64,000 nt of DNA from Ramlibacter ginsenosidimutans (GCF_016654015.1 NZ_JAEPWM010000005.1:124001-188000); one strand, 5' to 3'; positions 48,177 through 57,326 are shown, counted from the stretch's first letter. Notes: a model not told the origin generated them from the letters alone. Numbers and translations are program-made.

Positions 48177-49150
48177 GCGCGCCGCCCGCCCCGAACATCC
48201 ACGGCCGCTGGGTGGACGAGCCCGGTGCGGTGACGCTCGTGGACGCGCACCACCACCTGTGGGATCTGGGGGCGAACTACTATCCCTGGCTCTCCGACCA
48301 GCCGGAGGCCCATTTCTTCATGGGTGACTACACGCCCCTGAAGCGCAACTATCTGCCCGCGGACTACCGGCGCGACGCGCGCCGGCACAACGTGCTGGCC
48401 ACGGTCCACTGCGAAGCCGAATGGGACCGCGCGGACCAGGTCGGGGAGACGCGCTGGCTCACCGGGGTGCACGAGCGGGAGGGCATGCCCACTGCCATCG
48501 TCGCCCATGCCTGGTTCCACACGCCCGAAGGCGAGGAGGTGCTGGCCCGGCAGGCTGCCTTCCCGCTCGTGCGCGGCATCCGTTCCAAGCCGGTGACTTC
48601 GCTGTCGCCGGACCGCATGACGCCTGGCGCCCCGGGCACGATGCAGGATCCGCGCTGGCTCGAAGGCTTCGCCCGGCTGGAGAAGCACAGCCTGTCGTGG
48701 GACCTGCGCGTGCCGTACTGGCACCTGTATGAAGCGGCGGAGGTGGCGCGCGCCTTCCCGCGCACGCCGATCGTGCTGAACCACACGGGCTTTCCGTGGG
48801 ACCGCAGCCCGCAGGGCCTGGCGGCGTGGCAGAAAGCGATGGAGGCGATCGCCCGCGAACCCAACGTGCACCTGAAGGTATCGGAGTTCGGGCTCAAGGA
48901 CCGGCCCTGGGACTTCGAGTCCAACCGGCAGGTCGTGCTGCGCGCCATCGGCATCTTCGGCATCGAGCGCTGCATGTTCGCCAGCAACTTCCCGGTGGCG
49001 GGACTGCGCATCGATTACGACACGCTGGTGCGCTCCGTCGCACGCATGCTGGAGGGCTTCTCGGAGCGCGAGCGCCGGCGCTTCTTCGTGGACAACGCCG
49101 CGGCGTTCTATCGGCTCGCAGGTGTTTCCACGAATGAGCGCCAACCGTGA
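48173..49150 (+). CDS. Amidohydrolase-family (TIM-barrel lactonase-like) hydrolase
   Basis: A 325-residue metal hydrolase starting at a GTG (48173) that overlaps the SDR stop. VDAHHHLWD (residues 23-31) gives the first metal ligands. VLNHTGFPWD carries another ligand histidine, and MFASNFPVAGL is the C-terminal signature. It is paralogous to 32850-33737, with the same YYPWL, KRNYLPADYRR-type and EAEW landmarks. Lactone hydrolysis following SDR oxidation is the likely role. Each paralogue sits in a separately regulated transport operon. Confidence 0.88.
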   Translation: MSAPPAPNIHGRWVDEPGAVTLVDAHHHLWDLGANYYPWLSDQPEAHFFMGDYTPLKRNYLPADYRRDARRHNVLATVHCEAEWDRADQVGETRWLTGVHEREGMPTAIVAHAWFHTPEGEEVLARQAAFPLVRGIRSKPVTSLSPDRMTPGAPGTMQDPRWLEGFARLEKHSLSWDLRVPYWHLYEAAEVARAFPRTPIVLNHTGFPWDRSPQGLAAWQKAMEAIAREPNVHLKVSEFGLKDRPWDFESNRQVVLRAIGIFGIERCMFASNFPVAGLRIDYDTLVRSVARMLEGFSERERRRFFVDNAAAFYRLAGVSTNERQP

Positions 49151-49191
49151 ATCACCGTAACCTCGCCAGGCACATTCTGAGGCAGACCACC

Positions 49192-50166
49192 ATGAAGACA
49201 CGATTCGCATTCCTGATCGCGGCCGCCATGCTGATGACCGTGGGCGCTGTGCACGCACAGACCAACCTGCGTTTTGCCGACACGCTCGCCGTCAACGACA
49301 CGCACAACGAGGCGGCAAGGCGCATGGCCGAGCTCCTCAGGGAAAAGACCGGCGGCAAGCTGACCATGGCCGTGCACCCGGCCGGCGAACTTGGAAACGA
49401 CGGCGCCATCCTCGAAGGGGTGCGGCTCGGCTCGATCGACATCGCGCTCACCGGCAATCCGTTCTTCACGCAATTTGCGCCGCGGCTCAATGTGATGGAC
49501 CTGCCGTACCTATTCCGCGACGCGAACCACGCGCACAAGGTGATGGACGGCCCGATCGGCACGGAACTGCTCAAGGATCTCGAGCGCAGCCGGATGAAGG
49601 GGCTCGCGTACTGGGAGATCGGATTCCGCCACGTCACCAATTCGAAGCTGCCGATACGCACGCCGGCGGATCTGAGCGGCCTCAAGATACGGACCACCCC
49701 CAACAAAGCGCACCTGCAGGCGTTCAAGCTGTGGGGCGCCAATCCGGTCCCGATGGCTTTCACCGAGCTGTACCTGGCATTGCAGACCGGGACCGTGGAT
49801 GCGCAGGAGAATCCGATCAACAATATCTACGCGAACCGGATGTATGAAGTGCAGAAGTACCTCTCGCTCACGGGTCACGCGTACACGGCGTCGATCGTCG
49901 CGATGAACCTCGGCAAGTTCAACGCGCTGCCGCCGGAGCAGCAGAAGGCGGTGCTCGAGGCCGCCCGGGAAGCGGGACTCTTCCAGCGCGAACTGAACGC
50001 GAAGCAGGAGGGGGAGAACCTCGCGAAGATGAAGGCTGCCGGCGTCCAGGTGATCGACAAGGTCGACACCGAGCCATTCCGCAAGATCGCCTATGAGCCG
50101 GTGACGAAGGCCTACACCGATCAATTCGGCCACGACATCGTCGATCGCATCCTGCAGGTGAAGTAG
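49192..50166 (+). CDS. dctP: TRAP transporter solute-binding protein (DctP family), second set
   Basis: A 324-residue DctP-type protein with a Sec signal peptide ending VHAQ. GLKIRTTPNKAHLQAFKLWG contains the ligand arginine, and FTELYLALQTGTVDAQENPI is the usual binding motif. The ATG at 49192 gives the clean signal peptide. It follows the amidohydrolase by 41 bases and opens a second complete TRAP set. It is only distantly similar to the first DctP, so the cluster probably imports two different carboxylates or was assembled from two operons. Confidence 0.94.
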   Translation: MKTRFAFLIAAAMLMTVGAVHAQTNLRFADTLAVNDTHNEAARRMAELLREKTGGKLTMAVHPAGELGNDGAILEGVRLGSIDIALTGNPFFTQFAPRLNVMDLPYLFRDANHAHKVMDGPIGTELLKDLERSRMKGLAYWEIGFRHVTNSKLPIRTPADLSGLKIRTTPNKAHLQAFKLWGANPVPMAFTELYLALQTGTVDAQENPINNIYANRMYEVQKYLSLTGHAYTASIVAMNLGKFNALPPEQQKAVLEAAREAGLFQRELNAKQEGENLAKMKAAGVQVIDKVDTEPFRKIAYEPVTKAYTDQFGHDIVDRILQVK

Positions 50167-50171
50167 GTTCA

Positions 50172-50666
50172 ATGCGTGCTCCGCCACCCAAGCAGCCGCG
50201 AAGGCAACCCGCGTCGATGATGCGCTGGCTCGCCCGGATCCCGGACGTCATCTCGGCAGCGCTGCTGGCGCTGACCGCGGCGCTCGTGGTGGCGCAAGTG
50301 GTCGTGCGCTACGTGCTGGGCGGCTCGCTGGTCTGGAGCGAGGAACTGACGCGGCTTCTGTTCGTCTGGATGGTGCTGGTCGCCGCCAGCCGGGCGCAGC
50401 CGATGCGCGTCGACATGCTGCTCGATGCAATGCCGCCGCGGTTGGCGGCATTGGTCAGTGGGATCGGAACCTGCCTCGTGGCCGCGCTCACCGTCTATCT
50501 GGTGGTGGGTGCCTGGTGGATGATGGACCTGACGCAGTCCGACAGCTACATGGCGCTGGGCATTTCGCTGCGCTGGCTGTACTGCGCCCTGCTGGTCGCC
50601 GGGTTGCTGTGGCTCGTTCGCGCCGCGGCTGACATCACCCGCTGCGCGCGAGTTCTGTTCGTATGA
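50172..50666 (+). CDS. dctQ: TRAP transporter small permease (DctQ), second set
   Basis: A 164-residue protein with four hydrophobic segments and the DctQ landmark SEELTRLLFVWMVLVAASRA. It begins 5 bases after dctP. ATGs at 50217 and 50220 are alternative starts that would drop a basic leader of about 15 residues. Its stop overlaps the dctM start. Confidence 0.9.
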   Translation: MRAPPPKQPRRQPASMMRWLARIPDVISAALLALTAALVVAQVVVRYVLGGSLVWSEELTRLLFVWMVLVAASRAQPMRVDMLLDAMPPRLAALVSGIGTCLVAALTVYLVVGAWWMMDLTQSDSYMALGISLRWLYCALLVAGLLWLVRAAADITRCARVLFV

Positions 50667-51946
50667 GCCTCGTCGTCCTGCTTACCGTTCTAGTCCTGCT
50701 CAGCGCGCTCGCCGTGCCGCTGGCGTTCTCGATTCTTGGCGCGTGCCTCGCCACGATCGTGCTGTTCAGGCCGTCGCTGCCGGTGGAACTGGCGGCGCAG
50801 CAGATGATCAAGGGGATCGACAGCTTCTCGCTGATCGCCATCGGGCTGTTCCTGTTCGCCGGCGAGTTGATGAACTCCGGCGGCATCACCAAGCGGATCG
50901 TCGACTTTGCCTCCGCCCTAGTGGGTCATATCCGTGGCGGCCTGGGCCATGTGTGCATCGTGGCCAGCATGATCATTTCCGGCATTTCCGGCTCGGCGGT
51001 GGCCGACGGCGCGGCCATCGGTTCCGTGATGGTGCCGGCCATGAAGCGCGCCAACTATCCGGCGGCGTTCGCGGCGGCGTTGTGCGAGACGGCCGCGGTC
51101 ATGGGGCCGATCATCCCGCCCTCGATCCCGATGGTGATCTACGCGATCCTGGCCGAGGTTTCGGTCGGGCGGATGTTCCTTGCCGGCTTGCTGCCGGGGG
51201 TGTTGATCGGCGTCTTGATGATGATCGGCGTCTACGTGATGAGCCGTGCCCGCGGCTACCCGCGCGGCTCGTGGGGCGGCTTCGCTGCGGTGGGACGCGC
51301 ATTCACCGCGGCCTTCGCGGCATTGCTGACGCCGTTGATCATTCTTGGCGGCATTCTCGGCGGCGTGTTCACGGCGACGGAATCCGCGGCGGTCGCCTGC
51401 GTGTACTGCCTTGGCGTCGGCGCCTTCGTCTATCGCGAACTTGGCTGGCGCGACACGGGACGTGCCCTGGTTGGTGCCGCCAACGGCACGGCCTCCGTGA
51501 TGGTGATTGTCGGTGCCTCCGCGCTGATGGGATGGTTGATCGCCGACCTGGGCATCAGCCGGCAGATGTCCGAGCTGATCTTCTCGATGACGCGCAACCC
51601 ACTGGTGTTCCTCGCGATCATCAACGTCTTCTTCCTGATCGTGGGGCTGTTCATGGATCCGCTGGCGGCGCTGATCGTCTTCGTGCCGATCCTGCTGCCC
51701 TCAGCCACGGGGCTCGGCATAGACCCGATCCATTTCGGCCTGATCGTCGTCATCAACCTCATGATCGGGCTGTGTACGCCGCCGGTGGGCTATCTGATCT
51801 ACCTGCTCGCCGCCATTGCCGGAGAGCCCCCGAAGGAAGTCATCCGGGAATCGCTCCCGCTGCTGGGCATCCTGCTGGCCGTGCTGCTCGCGGTGACCTA
51901 TGTCCCCGCATTGGCGCTCGGTCTGCCGCGTCTGCTGCTTGGGTGA
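50663..51946 (+). CDS. dctM: TRAP transporter large permease (DctM), second set
   Basis: A 427-residue membrane protein with the DctM motifs IGLFLFAGELMNSGG, ISGSAVADGAAIGS, MGPIIPPSIPMVIYA and CTPPVGYLIYLLA. The ATG overlaps the dctQ stop by four bases. It ends the long run that began at 44590 and is followed by about 300 bases with no intact gene. Confidence 0.94.
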   Translation: MSLVVLLTVLVLLSALAVPLAFSILGACLATIVLFRPSLPVELAAQQMIKGIDSFSLIAIGLFLFAGELMNSGGITKRIVDFASALVGHIRGGLGHVCIVASMIISGISGSAVADGAAIGSVMVPAMKRANYPAAFAAALCETAAVMGPIIPPSIPMVIYAILAEVSVGRMFLAGLLPGVLIGVLMMIGVYVMSRARGYPRGSWGGFAAVGRAFTAAFAALLTPLIILGGILGGVFTATESAAVACVYCLGVGAFVYRELGWRDTGRALVGAANGTASVMVIVGASALMGWLIADLGISRQMSELIFSMTRNPLVFLAIINVFFLIVGLFMDPLAALIVFVPILLPSATGLGIDPIHFGLIVVINLMIGLCTPPVGYLIYLLAAIAGEPPKEVIRESLPLLGILLAVLLAVTYVPALALGLPRLLLG

Positions 51947-52176
51947 GGGCTAGAAGCTCGCCAGGCCGTCCCCCGAGCCGTCCGGCCGATCCGCGATCGT
52001 TCCGCGCCAGCACTGTTTAGGCGGGGCCAGCGGAGCATCCATCAACACGGAACTCTGCGCGCGCAGCTGAGTTCATGGCGGGAATTAGGCTGTGTGAAAC
52101 AGCTGTGAGCGAGGCAGCACGTGCTAGGTCTGGCAGCTTTAGAGCGCCGGAGCCATCCAGCATCGACAGATCGCTC
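51947..52176. other. Gene-free stretch after the second TRAP operon
   Basis: About 230 bases without a supportable gene; together with the following relics, no intact gene occupies 51947-54315. No clear terminator was found. Confidence 0.5.
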
Positions 52177-52356
52177 TTATGCCCGTTTGAGCGCGCGGTG
52201 TGCGCCACATTGCCAGAACGCGCATGGAGAAGGGCTCACGCGCCCATCTTGCACCTCGAGCCAATCGATGAACGATTCACCTGCGAGGCGGCTCCAGCGG
52301 CCCATGAGGCGCTCGTACGCTGCCCCGTCGGTGAACAGACCCTCTGCTTTCGGCAT
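52177..52356 (-). pseudogene. N-terminal fragment of a SAM-dependent methyltransferase
   Basis: From the ATG at 52356 the minus strand reads MPKAEGLFTDGAAYERLMGR then WSRLAGESFIDWL, the typical start of a class I methyltransferase family (normally followed by a WLDVGCGNGAFTE motif). The S-adenosylmethionine loop is missing. The frame runs into unrelated sequence after about 40 residues and stops, so this is a truncated relic. Confidence 0.6.
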
Positions 52357-52496
52357 AACAAATCCCATCTGGTTGCTGCTTGGTCTTCGAGTCGCAGAAT
52401 TCGGCGAGAGCACATTCCGGCTGAAATGACGTTGCAAGAGCGTTCTTGCTGCAATCTGCCGTGAATCTTGGCTGCGACCGAAGACAGGTCCCTAGG

Positions 52497-52785
52497 TCAG
52501 ACCGCTGCGGTCATCCACCGGAACACCGCCCGGATCTCGTAGCTGCCGTCCGCCTTTGCAAAGGGCGCCAGCGCCGCGTCGTGCACCCGGTCGACGTCGG
52601 CGTCCGAACTGTTTTCAGCAGCGCGGACCGCGACGCCCGCGGCCGCTAGGCCACGCAGCCCCGTCATCAGGTCGGGGTACCGCCAGACGCACTCCACGTC
52701 CTGGATCTCCAGGGGCCGCAGCCCGGAGCCCTCGACGAACGCCGTCAGCGCGTCCTTGTCCGACAGCGCGAAGGGCCCCGGTGCG
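52497..52785 (-). pseudogene. C-terminal fragment of a SAM-dependent methyltransferase
   Basis: The minus strand encodes GPFALSDKDALTAFVEGSGL, then VECVWRYPDLMTGLRGLAAA and APFAKADGSYEIRAVFRWM to a TGA at 52497. These are about 95 residues of a methyltransferase C-terminus. Upstream of about 52785 the sequence switches to the opposite-strand helicase remnant, so the N-terminal two thirds are gone. It is not collinear with the N-terminal fragment at 52177-52356, which lies on the wrong side of it. Confidence 0.65.
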
Positions 52786-52795
52786 CCGGGCGGCG

Positions 52796-54234
52796 GATGC
52801 CTGGGCAAGCCAGGAACTGGCCCACCGTACGCGGCGCGACGACGCGCTGGGTGCACTCACCTTTCCACATCCGCAGTTTCGCTCCGGCCAGCGGGAACTC
52901 GCCGAAACCGTGTGGCGCGGGGCGGCAAGGGGTCGCTGCGTCCTGGCGCAAGCGCCCACCGGCATCGGCAAGACCATCGCGACCACGTTCGCGATGCTCA
53001 AGGCGGCACCCTCGCACGGCTTGGACAGGGTCTTCTATCTCACCGCGAAGTCCACCGGCCGCCGAATGGCCCTGGACGCTGCCGCACGGCTGCGGGAAGC
53101 CGAAAGCGCGCCACCCTTGCGCGTGCTGGAATTGACGGCGCGCGACAAGGCCTGCGAGCACCCGGACAAGGCGTGCCACGGCGAGTCGTGCCCGCTGGCG
53201 CGCGGGTTCTCGAAGCGCACAACCTCGTGGAGCGCGCCCGTGACATGTATTCGGCGTCGGTCACGCAGGGCTCGCTGCAAGCGGCCCGCGCCTGCGCATC
53301 CGGCGACGTACGCAAGGCGCTGGAGAAGGTCCACAGGGCACTCGGCCGCGTGCGCAAGGCCCATGCAGCCGCGGAAGGTGGCCTGCAGGACCTGCCCGTT
53401 TCCTTCCTCACTGCGCTGCGAGACGCCGTGGCCGCCATCGAAGCGGAGCTGGTGCAAGACGCGCCTGCTGCCGCGGGGAACGAGCTGCAGCAGGCGTACT
53501 TCGACATGCTGGCGTTCCTGCGGCTGGTGGAGTCGTTCGGGACGCACTCGGTGCTCGAGACGCACGACGAGCCGGCGAGGGGAAGGCGCAGCGTCATCAC
53601 GCTGCGTATCCAGAACCTCGTGCCCGCGCCTTTCCTGAAGCCCCGCTTCGCCGCGGCGCGCACGGTCACGCTGTTTTCGGCGACGCTCAACCCGCCCCGC
53701 TATCCGATGGACATGCTCGGCATGCCGCAAGACACAGCCTGGATCGACGTGGCCTCGCCTTTCAAGCAGGAACAACTCGAGGTGCGCGCCGTGCGCGGCA
53801 TCTCCACGCGCTACGCCGACCGGCAACGCTCCGCCGCGCCGATCGCCTCGCTGATGGCGCAGCAGTTCACCGAGCAGCCCGGCAACTACCTGGCGTTCTT
53901 CAGCAGCTTCGAATACCCAGGCCTCGTCGCGGCGGAAGTCGCCGGCAGCCATCCCGGCATTCCGATGTGGGTCCAGGTGCGCGGCATGGACGAAATGCAG
54001 CGCAGCGAGTTCATCGAGCGCGATGAACAGCTCAAGCATCGGCTGGAGGCCACCTTCGGTGCAGGGTACGACTACACGTACCTGTATCCGGGACTGCAGA
54101 AGGTGGTGCGGGCCGCCGGCCGCGTCATCCGAACTCACGAAGACCGCGGCATCGTGTACCTGATCGACGATCGTTTCGCACGCCCGGCAGTGCGGGCGCT
54201 GTTGCCCGCGTGGTGGAAGGTTGCGTCGGTGTAG
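52796..54234 (+). pseudogene. Decayed DinG/Rad3-like helicase
   Basis: A helicase relic of the XPD/DinG-related bacterial family. One frame gives ALTFPHPQFRSGQRELAETV, Walker A APTGIGKT and CHGESCPLARGF up to about 53210. The continuation (EAHNLVERARDMYSA...) is in another frame and lacks the segment between those motifs, including the aspartate of the DEAH box. The second frame runs to LLPAWWK at 54234 but also lacks a block near 54020, where IERDEQLKHRLEATFG joins without the usual motif V region. The N-terminal nuclease-like domain is absent, replaced by the methyltransferase tail. With a missing start, a frameshift and at least two deletions, it is not functional. Confidence 0.8.
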
Positions 54235-54267
54235 GGCACCGCGCGAGGATCAACGGGTGTGATGCAA

Positions 54268-54293
54268 CGGCTGCTTCGGGTCGTGAGCAGCCG
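54268..54293. repeat. Dispersed intergenic imperfect palindrome, copy 4
   Basis: CGGCTGCT and AGCAGCCG form a perfect 8-base stem around TCGGGTCGTG. It lies between the helicase relic and the convergent PAP2 gene, so it could also act as a bidirectional terminator stem, but it lacks T-runs. Confidence 0.55.
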
Positions 54294-54315
54294 TCGCGAC
54301 GGGCGCCGCGTCGCT

Positions 54316-54963
54316 TCATTTGTGGTTGCTCAGCAGGTCAGTGCGAGTGTACGGTCGCTCGTGGCCCGATAGCTTCAGTGCGAGGCGCGTCACCATCGAA
54401 TGCGTCTCGACGGCGGCCACGGTGGCAGGCGTCAGTGTGAGCCAGAGCGCTCCCGTCACGAACATCGTGGCGCGAAGCTGCAAAGGCACCGGCGTTCCCC
54501 TCGCCAATACGGCACAGGAGACGAGGCCGCCCACCAGCCATCCAGCGAGGACTTCGCTTTCCGAGTGGGCTCTGAGCACGAAGCGTGAGACGCCCACGAT
54601 GAGAGCCAGCACGCAGCCAACCGCGACAGCCGAGCGATGGGCGCGGGGCGACGTTCCGCTGCCGATCACCGACAGCAGCGGCGGATAGACCGCGGCCGCG
54701 AACATCGTGTGCCCCGAGATTCCGGTGAAGTTCAGTGCGGCCGATCCGATTCCCCAGCCGATGAAGGCCACCTTGCTCGCGGCGGTAAGGACCACGGCGA
54801 TCCCGAGCAGGGCGATCCAGCGCAGCGCGTCCGATCTGCCCTCGGGACCCTGCGCCCGAGTCGCGGCCGCGAGCAGGAAGAGCGGCAGCACAACCTGCGC
54901 TTCTCCTAGCCTGGTGACCACGTGCCACACATGCCAAATGCCCGGGAGATCACTGATGAACAT
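54316..54963 (-). CDS. PAP2-family membrane phosphatase
   Basis: A 215-residue integral membrane protein with about six hydrophobic segments. The phosphatase motifs are SGHT (83-86) and SRFVLRAHSESEVLAG (Arg127, His133), with glutamate where aspartate is usual before VLAG. The first PAP2 motif (KxxxxxxRP) is not obvious, so catalytic competence is uncertain. Likely substrates would be lipid phosphates or undecaprenyl pyrophosphate. It is monocistronic. Confidence 0.8.
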   Translation of the reverse strand: MFISDLPGIWHVWHVVTRLGEAQVVLPLFLLAAATRAQGPEGRSDALRWIALLGIAVVLTAASKVAFIGWGIGSAALNFTGISGHTMFAAAVYPPLLSVIGSGTSPRAHRSAVAVGCVLALIVGVSRFVLRAHSESEVLAGWLVGGLVSCAVLARGTPVPLQLRATMFVTGALWLTLTPATVAAVETHSMVTRLALKLSGHERPYTRTDLLSNHK

Positions 54964-54987
54964 GGGCCGGAATTGTGCCGCGCAGCA

Positions 54988-55016
54988 GGTCAGCTTCCGG
55001 CCAAAAGCTGCGGATC
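54988..55016. repeat. Dispersed intergenic imperfect palindrome, copy 5
   Basis: GGTCAGCTTCCGGCCAAAAG followed by CTGCGGATC. It is nearly the same as the copy at 59458-59484 (GGTC(A/T)GCTTCCGGC, AAAAGC), which makes chance similarity unlikely. Confidence 0.55.
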
Positions 55017-55176
55017 ACAAATCCAGGCACCTTCCCGCATCGCTAGGCCTCGCCAAAAGTAGCCGCTCCAAAAACCAAAGTTCTCTCGCGGCGCGAAGCA
55101 CTCGGCATAAACGCCATTGGCGAGGGCGAGAGGGCATGCCCAGAATGGGGCCGGATCAGCACAGGACCCGAATTAC

Positions 55177-56151
55177 ATGCTCACCCGTCGTGATCTTCTC
55201 GCTGCGGCCGCGGCCGCAACTACCGCTTCCTTCGCCGGAAGTGCGCTGGCGCAAACGTTCCCCTCGCGGCCGCTGCACCTGATCGTGCCATTCCCGCCGG
55301 GCGGGTCCGGCGACGTTCAGGCCCGGTTGATCGGCGAACACATGGCGCGCACCCTGGGGCAGCCGGTGGTGGTGGAAAACAAACCGGGCGCCGGCACCAT
55401 CATCGGCTCGACCCAGGTCGCGCAGGCTCCGGCCGACGGCCACACGCTGCTGCTCATGTCCAACAGCTTCGTCATCAACGCCAAGCTGCGCGGCGCCACG
55501 CTGCCGTACAAGGGCCTGCAGGCCTTCGACCCGGTGGCCTGCCTGACCAACTCGCCGCAGATGATCGCGGTGAACAGCGGCCGTCCGTGGCAGACCTTCC
55601 GGGAATGGGTGGAGGCCGCCAAGGCGAAGCCCGACACCCTCTCCTACGCGACGTTCGGGCCAGCGACCACGCAGCACATCGCCGCCGAAATGCTGGTGCG
55701 ACAGGCCGGGCTGCACATGATCTACGTGCCCTTCTCGGGCGGCGCGCCGGCCGTGAACGCGGTGCTGGGTGGCCATGCGGACGCGGTGCTGGCCAACGTC
55801 AACGAGATCCAGCCCTTCATGGAGGCCGGCAAGCTGCGCGCACTGGCGGTGGCGACACCGCAGCGACTCGCGTCGCTGCCCAACGTGCCGACGGTCGCCG
55901 AATCAGGGCTGCCCGGCTACGAAGCCGCCGCGTGGTTCGGCCTGTGCGCGCCGGCCGGCACGCCCAAGGATGTCGTGGCGAAGATCGCCCACGCCGCGAC
56001 GAGCGCGGTGGACGATCCCGAGATCCGCAAGAGGCTCATCTCGCTCGGGCTGGAACCTTATACGATGGACCCGGCGCATTTCGCCGCGCATATCCAGGAC
56101 CAGTACGCCCGCTACTCGAAGGTGATCGACGAAGCAGGAATCAAGGCATGA
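55177..56151 (+). CDS. Bug/TctC-family periplasmic solute-binding protein
   Basis: A 324-residue Bug protein with a twin-arginine-like leader (LTRRDLLAAAAAATT) ending ALAQ. The mature start FPSRPLHLIVPFPPGGSGD and the VENKPGAGTIIGS and APADGHTLLL motifs are typical. The ATG at 55177 is preferred to a longer frame because it begins the leader. It overlaps the M20 peptidase gene by an ATGA junction, so it is the first gene of a three-gene operon that probably takes up an N-acyl or amide substrate. Confidence 0.93.
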   Translation: MLTRRDLLAAAAAATTASFAGSALAQTFPSRPLHLIVPFPPGGSGDVQARLIGEHMARTLGQPVVVENKPGAGTIIGSTQVAQAPADGHTLLLMSNSFVINAKLRGATLPYKGLQAFDPVACLTNSPQMIAVNSGRPWQTFREWVEAAKAKPDTLSYATFGPATTQHIAAEMLVRQAGLHMIYVPFSGGAPAVNAVLGGHADAVLANVNEIQPFMEAGKLRALAVATPQRLASLPNVPTVAESGLPGYEAAAWFGLCAPAGTPKDVVAKIAHAATSAVDDPEIRKRLISLGLEPYTMDPAHFAAHIQDQYARYSKVIDEAGIKA

Positions 56152-57305
56152 CCGGATCCAGCTCCCAACGCGAACGGCAGGTGCTGGACTGGCTGGCTGC
56201 CGCGCAACCCCGGATGCTGGATCTGCTGCGGCGCATCGTCGACATCGATTCCGGCAGCTACCAGAAGGCGGGTGTGGACGCGGTGATCGGCCAGCTGCGC
56301 GCATACCTCGAAGAGCACGGCGTCACGTGCGACATCCATCGCAACGCCGAGGCCGGCAACTGCATGCGCGCGAGCCTCGCGGGCGCGGGCAAGCCGGTGG
56401 TCCTCATGGGCCATTGCGACACGGTGTTCGCGCCCGGTACCGCCGCCCAGCGGCCCTTCCGCATCGACGGCGACCTGGCCTACGGGCCAGGGGTGGCCGA
56501 CATGAAGGCCGGCCTGGTGATCAACTCCTTCGTGCTGTGCGCCTTCGCACGCGCCGGCATCGAGGCGCCCATGCTGGGTCTCTATACCGCCGACGAGGAA
56601 ATTGCTTCGCCCGCGTCGCGACCCTTCATCGAAGCCAATGCCGCGAATGCGCGCGCGGTGTTCAACTCGGAGCCCGGCCGCCCGAGCGGGAACGTGGTCA
56701 CCGGGCGGAAGGGGGCGATGTTCGTGGACTGCGAGGTGACGGGGATTCCGGCGCATTCGGGTGGCAATCACCACGAGGGCGCGAGCGCGATCGAGGCGCT
56801 TTGCCGCAAGGTGGTGCGGATGCATGCGTTGACCGACTACGAGTCCGGCACCACCGTCAACGTCGGGCTCATCAAGGGCGGCAGTTCAGTGAACACGGTG
56901 GCGCCGCACGCGAGCGCCTCCGTCGACGTCCGCTTCAAGACCGCACAGGCAATGGACGACGTCAAGGCGAAGCTGGCGGCCATCATGCGCGAGGTGGAAG
57001 TGCAGGGCACGTGCGCCCATGTGACGCAGCAGCGCTACTTCCTGCCGCTGGTGCAATCCGCCGCCAGCAAGGACCTGTTCGATGCCTATCTCGACTCCGC
57101 CGCGACGATAGGCTTCGGCGCTGCCGGCGAATACAGCGGGGGCTCCGCGGACTCGGGCTTCACGGCCGCCGCAGGTATTCCCACCCTGTGCGGCACCGGC
57201 CCCGTGGGCGGCAAGGTGCACACCGCGGACGAGTGGCTGAAGGTGAGCACCATGGTCCCCCGCGCGCAGGCGATCGCGTTGACGGCGCTGCGGATGCTGC
57301 GCTGA
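56148..57305 (+). CDS. M20-family metallopeptidase (carboxypeptidase G2-like)
   Basis: A 385-residue zinc peptidase or amidohydrolase. The ligands are readable as His89 in MGHCDTVF, Asp118 in GPGVADMKAG, Glu150/151 in TADEE, an acidic residue in NSEPGRP and a C-terminal histidine in GGKVHTADEW. The dimerisation domain sits between. There is no signal peptide. It overlaps the Bug gene (ATGA). Cleavage of a C-terminal amino acid or N-acyl amino acid after uptake is the expected role; the released acid could then pass to the class II aldolase-type protein that follows. Confidence 0.92.
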   Translation: MTGSSSQRERQVLDWLAAAQPRMLDLLRRIVDIDSGSYQKAGVDAVIGQLRAYLEEHGVTCDIHRNAEAGNCMRASLAGAGKPVVLMGHCDTVFAPGTAAQRPFRIDGDLAYGPGVADMKAGLVINSFVLCAFARAGIEAPMLGLYTADEEIASPASRPFIEANAANARAVFNSEPGRPSGNVVTGRKGAMFVDCEVTGIPAHSGGNHHEGASAIEALCRKVVRMHALTDYESGTTVNVGLIKGGSSVNTVAPHASASVDVRFKTAQAMDDVKAKLAAIMREVEVQGTCAHVTQQRYFLPLVQSAASKDLFDAYLDSAATIGFGAAGEYSGGSADSGFTAAAGIPTLCGTGPVGGKVHTADEWLKVSTMVPRAQAIALTALRMLR

Positions 57306-57326
57306 ATCACCAAAGGAGCACGGGCG

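Noticed and set aside
52556..53638. A 360-codon plus-strand frame taken as one intact gene
   Set aside because: Its first part is antisense to the methyltransferase tail and its last part is out of frame after the helicase deletion; only the middle is true helicase sequence.
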